A stretch of DNA of 64,000 nt from positions 248,001 to 312,000 of the forward strand of contig CP138355.1 in assembly GCA_033584155.1 (NCBI GenBank), written 5' to 3'. The notes beneath the pieces were generated by a model. It was not told the origin of the DNA, searched no databases, and was given only the letters and a program-made list of their open reading frames with translations. A program made the translations under genes and the position numbers. Below are positions 16,305 to 24,411 of the stretch, piece after piece; the stretch's first letter is position 1, and every line of letters begins with the position of its first letter. This DNA comes from Candidatus Electrothrix scaldis (GTDB lineage Bacteria; Desulfobacterota; Desulfobulbia; Desulfobulbales; Desulfobulbaceae).

Positions 16305-18599
16305 TCATCTTATAGGTTTTAATTCCGCGCTATGAAGAATATACTCTTCGTTTGATAATCCAAAATCAAGCCGAATCTGTCCCTTGAGACGTTCCACAGG
16401 CAGAAAAAAATAGAGTTTATTTCTTCCTTGCTGAACACCTCTAATTATACTGTGCTGTTGAGAATATCGTTTTTCGTTATCAATCAAATAAAAAAGTTGA
16501 ACCGCTGATTTCAATGGACTAGTTACAATCAACTGCAATACTGCAGATTGATGATAAGTGTGGACAAAACTTGGCAGCAGGAGATACGGATCCTCCCCTA
16601 CAACCTGGATAGAAATTCCACCATCAATTTGCGAAACTTTTACCGAGTGTTGAGCTATAACTCTTGATAAATCCAGTCGTTCTTCACTCCTTTTATTCAC
16701 GTCGTCATCATGGTTAAATTCGTACTCCAAGTTGCGATACCATATACGACTCTTCCGAACTTGGAGCCATCTTTCTCCCTTCAAGGGGATCGGCCTGTCT
16801 TCAGCTTGATACATAATACACGACCATTTATCTTCATATTGGGAATTGATATGCCTTACTTCCGTTCCCTGCCTCATTAATCTCCACGTAAGGGGATAGT
16901 CGCAAGTATCCCCGAAAGACAATAATCCCACCTGACGACATTGAAGCCTGTCAGACATTTTAATTATAAGGTCATGCTCTTTCTTTAGGGCGGGAGATGA
17001 ATAATATCTATCCTCCCTGGATTCTATCCCCTGAAAAAAATTTGATAATGGCAAAGATCTCGATTTATTACGTGCAACAGCGGTAAAGCTAAACATGAGT
17101 GAAAAAACCGCCACTACAGAAAAGACAGTTCGAAACAAATAAAACGTTTTTTTGTTATTTTTTAACAAGCTGGACAATAAAACAGATGAGCAGGGAAGCA
17201 AGATAAAAAGAGGGAGCTGGAGCCTACTAATCCAAGGTTGATTTCTCACAATAAGACCAAACAACAACCAGCTAATGAGCGGTGATATAGAAACACAGAA
17301 TAGAGCTATCCTTTCTTTCATCCTGAAAAAAACAAACGGAAAGGACAGTAGGGTAAGCAAGAACACAAAAGCCATGGTGAGTAGCTGAACAGGGTTGCCA
17401 ATAAAATCCTGATGAGGATGAAAGACGTTAGCAACGTAACCTAAGTCCCTTGTATACCCAATCTGCCGCAGTACCTTTTGGGTTACTACAGGCCATGACA
17501 AATGTTGTCCTGTTATTGTAAGTGGATTACTCAAACGCTCTGCATTCCAACCTGAGAATAGCGGATAAACTTCAGGACGAGGATTAGAATACTGTACTTT
17601 TCTCCAAAGATCAGGCCCCGCAACAACTGCAATAACGGCTACCAAGATAAGCGCTCCGATAAAAGTTTTTTTCCTTTGAGGGGAGGCTGTCAGCTGAAAT
17701 ATCTGAAGAAAAATTCCAAAAAAAACAAAAGGGAAAGCAACAATAAGACTCGTTGGTTTAACAAGAAATCCAGATGCCAAACAGAGACCAAGAAGAAAAT
17801 AGTCTTTCAAACCTATGTTCCTCGCTTCGCCTCGTAACAAACGGATACTTGCAATTATTATCGCCAAGACCATCACAGAGCATACTAAATCATTTTGAGT
17901 AGTTACAGCCTGAAACAAAAGCATTGGAGTCGTAAGCGTTACCAAGACAATTGGAGTAATTAACTTTCCAGAAACTCTACAAACTTTAAGTAAATAAAAA
18001 ACAGATGAGGCAAGAACGACATAAGAAAAAAGTTGGACAAAATTAGCAAGATAATCTCCAGAAACCAATAATTGAAGAAAAAGTATCAAGTACTCGGCAC
18101 CTGGTCCCATTTCATTCTGTCTATTGATATTTGTAGGAAAATACTCTACGCTTTGAAAGTGTATCCAATGTGCAACCCGTCCCATATGATATGTCATGCT
18201 GTCCCAAGTATTAGGAGGACACATAAATGTCTGGTAACATAACAAAATAAAGATGGGAGCCAAAACTATGATACTGGTTTGTGACCGCAATAATTTAGAG
18301 ACGTTAGACAATCTTTTTACTAATCGGAATAAAAAATATTTATCATTACGTCTTAACCAGCTTCCCCAAAGCACAAGCAAAAAAAGGTGTGATCCTAACA
18401 CTGTCTCCCTGTTTACTAAGCTGAAGAGGCTCAATATATTAAAGAGAACTGTTTCCAATGCGATAAAACAGGCCAGAGCTGGTGCAGCCGCCCCTAGCAC
18501 CGGAGTTGGACGTAATTTCACGACAAATGCCATGCTTGAAAAAAACACCGCAAAAAACATAAAAAATGAAAAAACAATTACCAACATAACGTTACCCAC
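16305..18599 (-). CDS. Large polytopic membrane protein, GT-C glycosyltransferase-like
   Basis: This 764-residue protein has around twelve hydrophobic segments between residues 1 and 520 and a soluble C-terminal part of about 250 residues. The first large loop carries NTWDSMTYHMGRVAHWIHFQ, with an Asp in the position typical of GT-C glycosyltransferases (PMT/ArnT-like) that use lipid-linked sugars. It would act in the inner membrane on a periplasmic acceptor. The substrate is not predictable. The gene is clearly more AT-rich than its neighbours and has no adjacent polysaccharide genes, which hints at acquisition by transfer. A plain polymer-processing membrane protein is an alternative. Confidence 0.6.
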   Translation of the reverse strand: MGNVMLVIVFSFFMFFAVFFSSMAFVVKLRPTPVLGAAAPALACFIALETVLFNILSLFSLVNRETVLGSHLFLLVLWGSWLRRNDKYFLFRLVKRLSNVSKLLRSQTSIIVLAPIFILLCYQTFMCPPNTWDSMTYHMGRVAHWIHFQSVEYFPTNINRQNEMGPGAEYLILFLQLLVSGDYLANFVQLFSYVVLASSVFYLLKVCRVSGKLITPIVLVTLTTPMLLFQAVTTQNDLVCSVMVLAIIIASIRLLRGEARNIGLKDYFLLGLCLASGFLVKPTSLIVAFPFVFFGIFLQIFQLTASPQRKKTFIGALILVAVIAVVAGPDLWRKVQYSNPRPEVYPLFSGWNAERLSNPLTITGQHLSWPVVTQKVLRQIGYTRDLGYVANVFHPHQDFIGNPVQLLTMAFVFLLTLLSFPFVFFRMKERIALFCVSISPLISWLLFGLIVRNQPWISRLQLPLFILLPCSSVLLSSLLKNNKKTFYLFRTVFSVVAVFSLMFSFTAVARNKSRSLPLSNFFQGIESREDRYYSSPALKKEHDLIIKMSDRLQCRQVGLLSFGDTCDYPLTWRLMRQGTEVRHINSQYEDKWSCIMYQAEDRPIPLKGERWLQVRKSRIWYRNLEYEFNHDDDVNKRSEERLDLSRVIAQHSVKVSQIDGGISIQVVGEDPYLLLPSFVHTYHQSAVLQLIVTSPLKSAVQLFYLIDNEKRYSQQHSIIRGVQQGRNKLYFFLPVERLKGQIRLDFGLSNEEYILHSAELKPIR

Positions 18600-18643
18600 A
18601 CCCAGAAAAGTTAATCTCTACAAATAACTAGGCTATCATAATA

Positions 18644-18678
18644 TAAAAAAACAGCCATCAGCTTTAACAGCTGATGGC
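18644..18678 (-). terminator. Intrinsic terminator after the tyrosine-phosphatase gene
   Basis: On the minus strand a perfect 10-base stem (GCCATCAGCT/AGCTGATGGC, 18678-18654, 5-base loop) is followed by TGTTTTTTTATA. It lies about 60 bases after the phosphatase stop and before the glycosyltransferase-like gene. Confidence 0.8.
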
Positions 18679-18736
18679 ATCGTACAGGGCGATAAGCACA
18701 AGGATAAAAGCTAAGCACGAACTAAGACAAGAGTGC

Positions 18737-19267
18737 TCAGCTCTTCAGCAAGGTGTTCCTTAAGAAGGCTATGAGATCTTTTTCATAAAGGTATTCTTCG
18801 ACTTCTCCGAATTCCTTCAAGGCCAGGCGGACATCTCCGTCAGATGTCAGGCCCTCTGTCTGCATATATTCCTCAATGATCACAGACCGCTCTATGCCTA
18901 TCGCCAGGAGAATCAGGGCGGTAATGATACCGGTTCTGTCCTTACCGTAGGTACAATGGAGCAAGAGTGGGAATGCCCCCTCTTCGCAGATACTGGCAGT
19001 GACCTTGTTGACCCAATCCCGCACAGTGCCGTTGAGGGTCAGATAATTACCAGCCGAATCAATGGCCGGAATATGGAGCTGATTTTTTGACGGGAAGACC
19101 TGGTCTTCTTCTGTCCGCAGATTGAGAATGGTCTGCACATCCGGCAACTCGCTTTCATCAGCGAGCTTATTGACCGTTCCTCCACGATACAGCATGCCCT
19201 CACGCATGATCTCCTGACCACAAATATGGTTTACGGTTTTCCCGACATCTCGTAAATTAGGTATCAC
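18737..19267 (-). CDS. Tyrosine/serine-type protein phosphatase (Y_phosphatase3-like)
   Basis: The 176-residue protein has the signature LLLHCTYGKDRTGI, the CX5R catalytic loop of cysteine-dependent phosphatases with the KDRTG form typical of bacterial Tyr/Ser phosphatases. MIPNLRDVGKTVNHI and MLYRGGTVNKL match the family's N-terminal FRDxGG and RSG-type motifs. A general acid Asp probably lies before the loop. It would hydrolyse phosphotyrosine, phosphoserine or phosphoinositides in the cytoplasm. A broken fragment of a second copy lies at 24321-24411, beside polA, indicating a duplication of this region. It ends at a strong terminator. Confidence 0.8.
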   Translation of the reverse strand: MIPNLRDVGKTVNHICGQEIMREGMLYRGGTVNKLADESELPDVQTILNLRTEEDQVFPSKNQLHIPAIDSAGNYLTLNGTVRDWVNKVTASICEEGAFPLLLHCTYGKDRTGIITALILLAIGIERSVIIEEYMQTEGLTSDGDVRLALKEFGEVEEYLYEKDLIAFLRNTLLKS

Positions 19268-19342
19268 AATGCGATTACACCAGTGTTGACATAGAATCTG
19301 TCTGTTGTTTTACTCTCTGAAGAGAAACGGCAAGGCTTCCCA

Positions 19343-19654
19343 TTATTCTCCATCCCAAGGATTGACCAGTACGGCTCCTCCGGCTTCCATATCAGATATA
19401 TTCCGTGTAGCCACCGCAAAACTATGTCGTATTGCGGTGGCTGCGATCATACCGTCTATGATCGGCATGGTTTTCCCGGACATTTCCGCCTTTGCCTGCA
19501 TTTTTCCCCAGACAGCGGCTACCTGGAGATCAAAGGGGATAATCCTTCCCCTGAACCGTTCCTGAAGGTCTTCATCAACCCATTGTAACAGCATTTTTCG
19601 TCTTCCGTTATTGTCCGGTTTTACGGTTTTACGATTACAGCAGGCGACAGTCAT
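19343..19654 (-). pseudogene. C-terminal half of a FitB/VapC-type PIN toxin
   Basis: Residues from about 20 on (LLQWVDEDLQERFRGRIIPF, then VWGKMQAKAEMSGKTMP, IDGMIAATA, ATRNISDME and VNPWDGE) match the C-terminal half of FitB-like PIN ribonucleases. The N-terminal part with the first catalytic Asp is missing, replaced by unrelated sequence overlapping the end of the intact vapC. The remnant cannot form an active nuclease. Its missing half and its antitoxin were probably lost when the vapBC module came in: a broken Phd antitoxin lies on the other side at 20369-20497. Confidence 0.75.
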
Positions 19655-20006
19655 AGGCTGAAAACTTACTGTCTTCTGTCATGAGATAATACCCGTTGGC
19701 AATGGACTGGGCTATCAGCATTCGGTCAAAGGGATCTTTATGATGAAAGGGCATATTTTTCAGCAGTAAGGCATCCTGCCCTCGAAACTCAAGGAGTTCG
19801 AAACCGCTCTGTCGCACCATTTCAACAGGGTCATATTCCACTTTTAATTTACCTATTGATGATTTGATCATGATCTCGGCAATGGAAATAGAACTCACAT
19901 AAATCGTGTTTGCCAGGGTCTCCAGCTCAGCTCTTTTGTCATCGTTGATTCTGGAAGGGTCGGCAAGCGCCCAGAGAAAGATATGGGTGTCGATAAGGAG
20001 CTTCAT
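19635..20006 (-). CDS. vapC: PIN-domain toxin VapC
   Basis: The 123-residue protein begins MKLLIDTHIFLWALADPSRI, with the first PIN Asp. It has SSISIAEIMIK with the Glu, and HHKDPFDRMLIAQS with the third acidic cluster, then MTEDSKFSAYDC with the last Asp. All acidic residues of the PIN ribonuclease site are present, so it should cleave RNA (tRNA or rRNA in known VapCs) when not bound by antitoxin. Its start overlaps the antitoxin stop by 4 bases (ATGA), the typical VapBC coupling. Confidence 0.85.
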   Translation of the reverse strand: MKLLIDTHIFLWALADPSRINDDKRAELETLANTIYVSSISIAEIMIKSSIGKLKVEYDPVEMVRQSGFELLEFRGQDALLLKNMPFHHKDPFDRMLIAQSIANGYYLMTEDSKFSAYDCRLL

Positions 20007-20257
20007 GAAGCATCGTTCTCGCCAGGTGTCTCTTGACCATAAAACATTTCGTTGATGATTTTACTTTCCTCCATGATGTCATCAGGTACTTCCATTTTCC
20101 CTGCCAGTATCCCCAGAGTTCGCTTTCCTTTCGGTTTATGCGGCACGAGTTCCACAAGCGGTAGGTTGTTTTTCGCAATGATGATTTCTTCACCGTAACA
20201 GGCCCTGGTAACCAGTTTGGAAAGGTTTGTTTTTGCCTCAGAAATATTAACAATCAT
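20003..20257 (-). CDS. vapB: Phd/YefM-family antitoxin VapB
   Basis: Translation from ATG 20257 gives 84 residues beginning MIVNISEAKTNLSKLV and GEEIIIAKNNLPLVELVP, the Phd/YefM DNA-binding fold, and ending in a charged toxin-binding tail. A perfect AGGAGG lies before this ATG, so the longer frame from 20326 is rejected. It neutralises the downstream VapC and should repress its own promoter. Confidence 0.85.
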   Translation of the reverse strand: MIVNISEAKTNLSKLVTRACYGEEIIIAKNNLPLVELVPHKPKGKRTLGILAGKMEVPDDIMEESKIINEMFYGQETPGENDAS

Positions 20258-20294
20258 GCCGTCCTCCTGTAAATAAATATGTTTATCATGGCTT

Positions 20295-20323
20295 ATTGTA
20301 CCAAAGTAGACCAGGTTGGTCAA
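20295..20323 (-). promoter_or_regulatory. Promoter/operator of vapBC
   Basis: On the minus strand TTGACC (20323-20318) and TACAAT (20300-20295) are spaced by 17 bases. An inverted repeat GACCA-ACC-TGGTC (20321-20309) overlaps the -35 and spacer, a fitting place for autoregulation by the VapB antitoxin. Confidence 0.6.
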
Positions 20324-20368
20324 CATGACAGGACAACGGATCCTACGCCGCGTAAAAAGAGAACATTT

Positions 20369-20497
20369 TCAAAAATAGCGGGTCTCTCTGCCGTGCTTGG
20401 TGACTATCTGCGGGCCGTTATGCTGCGCCTGTTCAACCAGTCTACTGAACCTGTTTTTCGCATCCTGAAGCTGCCAGTGTTTTTGTTTTTCGAGCAT
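20369..20497 (-). pseudogene. Truncated Phd-type antitoxin (42 codons)
   Basis: From ATG 20497, behind a perfect AGGAGG, the frame reads MLEKQKHWQLQDAKNRFSRL and ends after GPQIVTKHGRETRYF. WQLQDAKNRFSRLVEQA and GPQIVTKHG are the usual Phd N-terminus. The normal second half, the dimer and toxin-binding part, is gone. Together with the PIN fragment at 19343-19654 it looks like a split antitoxin-toxin pair. Confidence 0.7.
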
Positions 20498-20706
20498 GAT
20501 GTTTCCTCCTGCCGGGGATTTGCTAATTCTGGCCTATCTAGACAGATTGTATAGATTTGAGAGTGTTATGTCAATTAGGAAGGGGGAAGCGAGGTTTGAG
20601 CTACGTCCCCTATTATTCGCGTCCATTATATAACATATAATTATGTGAAATAAATAGGGAGCTGACATAATGCCAGCCCCCTATTTTTAGCGCGATAAGT
20701 GCAATC

Positions 20707-20799
20707 CTACTCCCCCTTATCCAAACTCGGCCCAGTCTCGGTATTGACCTTGAACGGCACATCCAACTCCATAACCAATTCTATAGTCTCCTTCACCAT
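20707..20799 (-). pseudogene. Duplicated 3' end of polA (last 30 codons)
   Basis: The minus strand encodes MVKETIELVMELDVPFKVNT...SLDKGE followed by TAG. It matches the last 30 residues of the intact polA at 24412-27141 with several substitutions and a different stop codon. The remainder of the gene is absent. The divergence suggests the copy came from another strain or is old. It marks one edge of a segmental duplication that now contains the group II intron and the second ATPase. Confidence 0.85.
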
Positions 20800-20930
20800 T
20801 ATAAATTAGGACAGAGACCCCGATTGACTTTTCCTGTTTATTTTCCGTTTCATTGGGCCACCTCTCCTCTTTTGCTCAATTTGTCAGGAGTTAATCGGGT
20901 CAGAGGGAGCCGAAGCTCCCGTCTGCCCAC

Positions 20931-20961
20931 AGAACCGTGCGTACGGGTCCGTACACGGCTC
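20931..20961 (-). ncRNA. Group II intron domain V
   Basis: The folded hairpin GAGCCGTGTACGG...CGTACGCACGGTTC has the catalytic AGC-type triad near its base and the expected size of about 34 bases. It lies just before domain VI and downstream of the maturase ORF, as required for a functional intron core. Confidence 0.8.
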
Positions 20962-20967
20962 CTCATG

Positions 20968-22293
20968 TTATACTCTTATCCATCGATGAAGAGGTAACCA
21001 GTGCGAATGCTTTTGATTTGACCGTATCTCTTGTCCCTTTTCCTGGATGAACCAAGCAACAGGGTATGCTTTTTCTAACGCAAAAGTATGAGATAAGGCC
21101 CATCGACCATTATTCGAAAATGCCGCGTTTGCTGCACTCTTTCGGCTCACCCCTCTTTTCTTCAGCTTCTTGAACAGATGGCGACGCCTTTTCTGTTGAT
21201 CCACCAGACGCGCACGGAGTCTTCTCCGTATATGCGCTTCGATTTTGCTGAGTTGAGATGGATATTCCGTCATCCGATAATACCCGGCCCAACCGACATA
21301 CCAACGGTTTATCCGCTTAATCGTTTTCTCCAGCGGCAGATACGTGCCTCGCGGTGTCAACTCTTTGACTTTCTGCATGGCCGTTTTCATCGATTTCGCT
21401 GAAATAGCCAGCGTTCCTTCAATGATAGTCATTCCGAGAAATTTTACCTCGCTGGAATGAGCGACCCTGCTCTTATCACGGTTGATCTTCAGCTTGAGTT
21501 TCTTTTCAATAAATTTACTGATACTGCTCATGACACGCTCTGCCGCTTTGGGCGAGCGAACATAAATATTGCAATCATCAGCAAAGCGGCAAAACTCAAG
21601 CCCCCGCCGTTCAAGCTCTTTATCCAGTTCATCAAGCACTACATTGCTCAACAGCGGACTCAGAGGGCTTCCCTGGGGAGTGCCTTTCTCACTGAGCATC
21701 ACATCACCGTCCTTCATTATCCCGCTCCGCAGAATCATGCCGATTAAACGGAGTACCCGTTTATCATCCACATGCCCTGAAAGAAGATAAATCAAACGAT
21801 CATGGTTCACTCGGTCGAAAAATTTCGACAAGTCGATGTCCACCACATACTCTTTCCCGCTCTTCACAATCCGCTGGCCGGATTCCACCGCCTGACGTTG
21901 ACTACGTCCGGGACGAAAACCAAAGCTGTGATCGGAAAATCCCGGATCAAGTATGGGCTCCAAAAGCTGTTTGATCGTCGCATGAACAACCCTGTCTTTT
22001 ACGCAGGGTACTCCAAGCAAACGAACGCCTGCACCTTTGCCCGGCTTGGGTATTTCAACCCGTCGCACCGGACTCGGTTTATACCTCCAGCCTGCAAGTT
22101 CTTTCGCAAGCTGTTCTATCTCTTCTTTCAGGCTGCTGCCGAATTCTTCGACCGTTACCCCGTCTACTCCCGGGGAGCCGCCGTTCTTCTTCACTGCCTT
22201 GAAACCTGCACGCAAAAATCGCACGTCGCAGAGTTTCTCAAAGAGACTTCTATCATCAACAAACAGTTCCCTTTGTCTCATTTCACCTTCCAT
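20968..22293 (-). CDS. ltrA: Group II intron reverse transcriptase/maturase
   Basis: This 441-residue protein contains RT blocks: KNGGSPGVDGVTVEEF, RPVRRVEIPKPGKG-like VRRVEIPKPGKG, GTPQGSPLSPLLSN, and RFADDCNIYV with the catalytic Asp pair (FADD). A maturase X domain follows near residues 310-400 (INRWYVGWAGYYRM). No HNH endonuclease domain is seen at the C-terminus. The protein assists splicing and would retrohome the intron by reverse transcription, priming without its own endonuclease. It appears intact. The start is ATG 22293, or 22281 (MRQREL). Confidence 0.9.
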   Translation of the reverse strand: MEGEMRQRELFVDDRSLFEKLCDVRFLRAGFKAVKKNGGSPGVDGVTVEEFGSSLKEEIEQLAKELAGWRYKPSPVRRVEIPKPGKGAGVRLLGVPCVKDRVVHATIKQLLEPILDPGFSDHSFGFRPGRSQRQAVESGQRIVKSGKEYVVDIDLSKFFDRVNHDRLIYLLSGHVDDKRVLRLIGMILRSGIMKDGDVMLSEKGTPQGSPLSPLLSNVVLDELDKELERRGLEFCRFADDCNIYVRSPKAAERVMSSISKFIEKKLKLKINRDKSRVAHSSEVKFLGMTIIEGTLAISAKSMKTAMQKVKELTPRGTYLPLEKTIKRINRWYVGWAGYYRMTEYPSQLSKIEAHIRRRLRARLVDQQKRRRHLFKKLKKRGVSRKSAANAAFSNNGRWALSHTFALEKAYPVAWFIQEKGQEIRSNQKHSHWLPLHRWIRV

Positions 22294-23021
22294 TTTGCGC
22301 TGTTATTTCATCACTCCGCACAGTCTCTGTTGTCATCGGAAGTATACGTATCCGCTTCAAAGACAGTTCCTAAGGCTGAGCTCATAACAACATCTATTCT
22401 GAGAGTCCGGTTCTGATAACATGTTCCGCCCTTCGGCTCCGGCATTGCTGCCACTTTCCGATAGTTTTACCCTCAGATACGTCACCGCATCCTCATCGGC
22501 TATCGATTTTACGCCTACTATGGCTTCATCTGAAAACCCTCTGTCCATAACAGAAACATTGCTGCTCCGCTTAGGGCACGGCTGTCGCAGTTACAACCGG
22601 CCCAGCATACAGACGGCTCTTCACCGGGTAAGATCACGAGCTTTCATTGCCCACCCACCTCCTCTACTCTACGGAATACGGAAAGGATATCGGGCTTCGG
22701 CAGTCGAGGTTGCCTCGCCCTTTCCGTAAAGCCTACCAGAGGTTCGCACCGAGCTTGGGTGACAAGTTTGATTCAGGCTTCCTTCAGATCCGTCATTGGC
22801 TCACAGTTACCGGGTTATCCCTCCTCGGGCAGCTCCTGTGAGTTTCTTCAGGCACCCTCGGAGTCTGCGCTTACCTGCCATCATCTACATATTCCCTCCT
22901 TTCAGGGGTTATGGCTGGACTTCCACCAGCTAGTTCGTGACCATGCCGGTCACACCTCTACAGCTCCGCGTAGAGCCGGGTGAGGAAGCAAGGGCGACAG
23001 GGCGCGTAGCTTTCTTTGATT

Positions 23022-23078
23022 AATTTTCAGGTTGACCAGAAAATTTATCGAGATATATTTCGATTGACCCGAAAATTT
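23022..23078 (+). promoter_or_regulatory. Palindromic promoter of the second DUF4143 ATPase gene
   Basis: Arms AATTTTCAGGTTGACCAG (23022-23039) and CGATTGACCCGAAAATTT (23061-23078) flank TTGACC (23032-23037) and TATATT (23054-23059), spaced by 16 bases. It is the counterpart of the element at 246-305, conserved in sequence, geometry and distance to the ATG. Confidence 0.65.
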
Positions 23079-23112
23079 CACAGACTAATGAGTTTACGAT
23101 CCATAACGCCTT

Positions 23113-24243
23113 ATGAACAGATATATTAAATCCTCGGTTATTGATGACCTGCACAAAAAAATGGTCTTTATTGGCGGTCCTCGTCAGGTTGGCAAGACCA
23201 CTCTTGCCTTGGATATTCTCGGAGGTGATGAGCAGCATCCTGCCTATTTTAACTGGGATCATGCTGACGATAAAAAAATGCTCCTTCAGGGAGGATTGCC
23301 TGCTCGTCAGTCCTTAGTGATTCTGGATGAGATTCATAAGTACAAAAAATGGCGGAATTTTGTCAAGGGGCTCTACGATAAAAATAAATCCCGTACTTCT
23401 TTCTTAATCACAGGTTCAGCACGGTTGGATTATTACCGTAAAGGTGGAGATTCTCTCCAGGGCCGGTATCATTATTATCGCCTCCATCCTTTGTCTCTCT
23501 ATGAACTGAACCAAAACCCTTCTTCTCAGGATCTGGAGTACCTGCTTAAATTTGGTGGTTTCCCGGAACCTTTTTTTGCCCACTCAGAACGGGATTGGAA
23601 GCGTTGGCAGCGGGAAAGAATTTCCCGGGTGATTCATGAGGATCTTGTCTCCTTGGAACAGGTGAAAGAAATCGGGCAGCTGGATTTACTTGCTGTGCTC
23701 TTGCAGAGTCGGGTTGCCTCACTCCTGTCCATAAATTCTCTGCGGGAGGATTTATCTGCTTCCCATGAGGCGGTGGATCGCTGGGTACGGATCCTGGAAA
23801 ACCTGTACTATTGTTTTCGGATCAGACCCTTTGCAGCGAACCGGATAAAGGCTTTGAAAAAAGATAAAAAGCTCTATCTTTGGGACTGGTCTCTTTGCCC
23901 TGATCCTGGAGCACGGTTTGAGAATTTGGTTGCAGCAAATCTGCTCAAGTATTGCCATTACTGTGAAGACACCCTTGGTGACAGCATGGAGTTATGCTTT
24001 TTGCGTGATCAGCTGAAACGGGAAGTTGATTTTGTGGTGTTGCGGGATAATGTTCCAATCTTTGCGGTTGAATGCAAAAACGGGGCACAGTCTTTGAGCA
24101 AGCATCTTGCTTATTTTTCCAAACGGACAGATATCCCCTATTTTTATCAGGTACATACCGAAAAGGATGACTATGAAATGGCTGATCTGCGGGCGCGGGT
24201 GTTGCCGTTGACTCGGTTTGTTGAGGAGGTGTTGCAGGTGTGA
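23113..24243 (+). CDS. DUF4143-type AAA+ ATPase (second copy)
   Basis: This paralog of the 339-1469 gene has the same length (376 residues), Walker A GGPRQVGKTT, Walker B VILDEIHKY and C-terminal KREVDFVV/AVECK nuclease-like part. Third-codon positions are more A+T rich than in the first copy, so the two have drifted apart for some time. It lies between the group II intron and a phosphatase fragment next to polA. Both strands' flanking genes are fragments, so it is probably the cargo of a duplicated or transferred segment. No function is assigned. Confidence 0.85.
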   Translation: MNRYIKSSVIDDLHKKMVFIGGPRQVGKTTLALDILGGDEQHPAYFNWDHADDKKMLLQGGLPARQSLVILDEIHKYKKWRNFVKGLYDKNKSRTSFLITGSARLDYYRKGGDSLQGRYHYYRLHPLSLYELNQNPSSQDLEYLLKFGGFPEPFFAHSERDWKRWQRERISRVIHEDLVSLEQVKEIGQLDLLAVLLQSRVASLLSINSLREDLSASHEAVDRWVRILENLYYCFRIRPFAANRIKALKKDKKLYLWDWSLCPDPGARFENLVAANLLKYCHYCEDTLGDSMELCFLRDQLKREVDFVVLRDNVPIFAVECKNGAQSLSKHLAYFSKRTDIPYFYQVHTEKDDYEMADLRARVLPLTRFVEEVLQV

Positions 24244-24320
24244 CGGGCGGTTCCGACCTTGTCGTAACCATAGGCTACGGTCCGACCACAGATCAAAGGG
24301 CTTAGAGTCGATTGATTTTT

Positions 24321-24411
24321 GTTCTGTCCTTACCATAGTACAGTGGAGTAAGAGCGGGAATGTTTCACTCTCACAAATACTGGCAACTACCTTATTTGCC
24401 CAACCTCTCAC
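24321..24411 (-). pseudogene. Fragment of a tyrosine-type phosphatase gene
   Basis: About 30 codons, VRGWANKVVASICE then TFPLLLHCT, match the middle of the phosphatase at 18737-19267 (VRDWVNKVTASICE, AFPLLLHCT). A one-base deletion then breaks the catalytic loop. The fragment begins directly after the polA stop codon, so it is a scar of rearrangement rather than a gene. Confidence 0.8.

Larger units (their letters stand above)
20894..23009 (-). mobile_element. Group II intron, complete or nearly so
   Basis: The minus strand shows a long structured 5' region (about 23009-22294), a maturase ORF, then domain V (20961-20931) with the paired arms GAGCCGT/ACGGTTC and a domain VI hairpin GGGAGC-CGAA-GCTCCC (20920-20905). 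It ends near ACCCGAT at 20894. The 5' end is placed near 23009, where the sequence begins GCGCCCTG; the exact boundary is uncertain. It sits less than 25 bases from the promoter palindrome of the second ATPase gene, in opposite orientation. Confidence 0.8.

Noticed and set aside
20968-22293. Reverse transcriptase as part of a retron, DGR or defence system
   Set aside because: Domain V and VI hairpins follow directly and the protein has a maturase X domain, so it is a group II intron protein.
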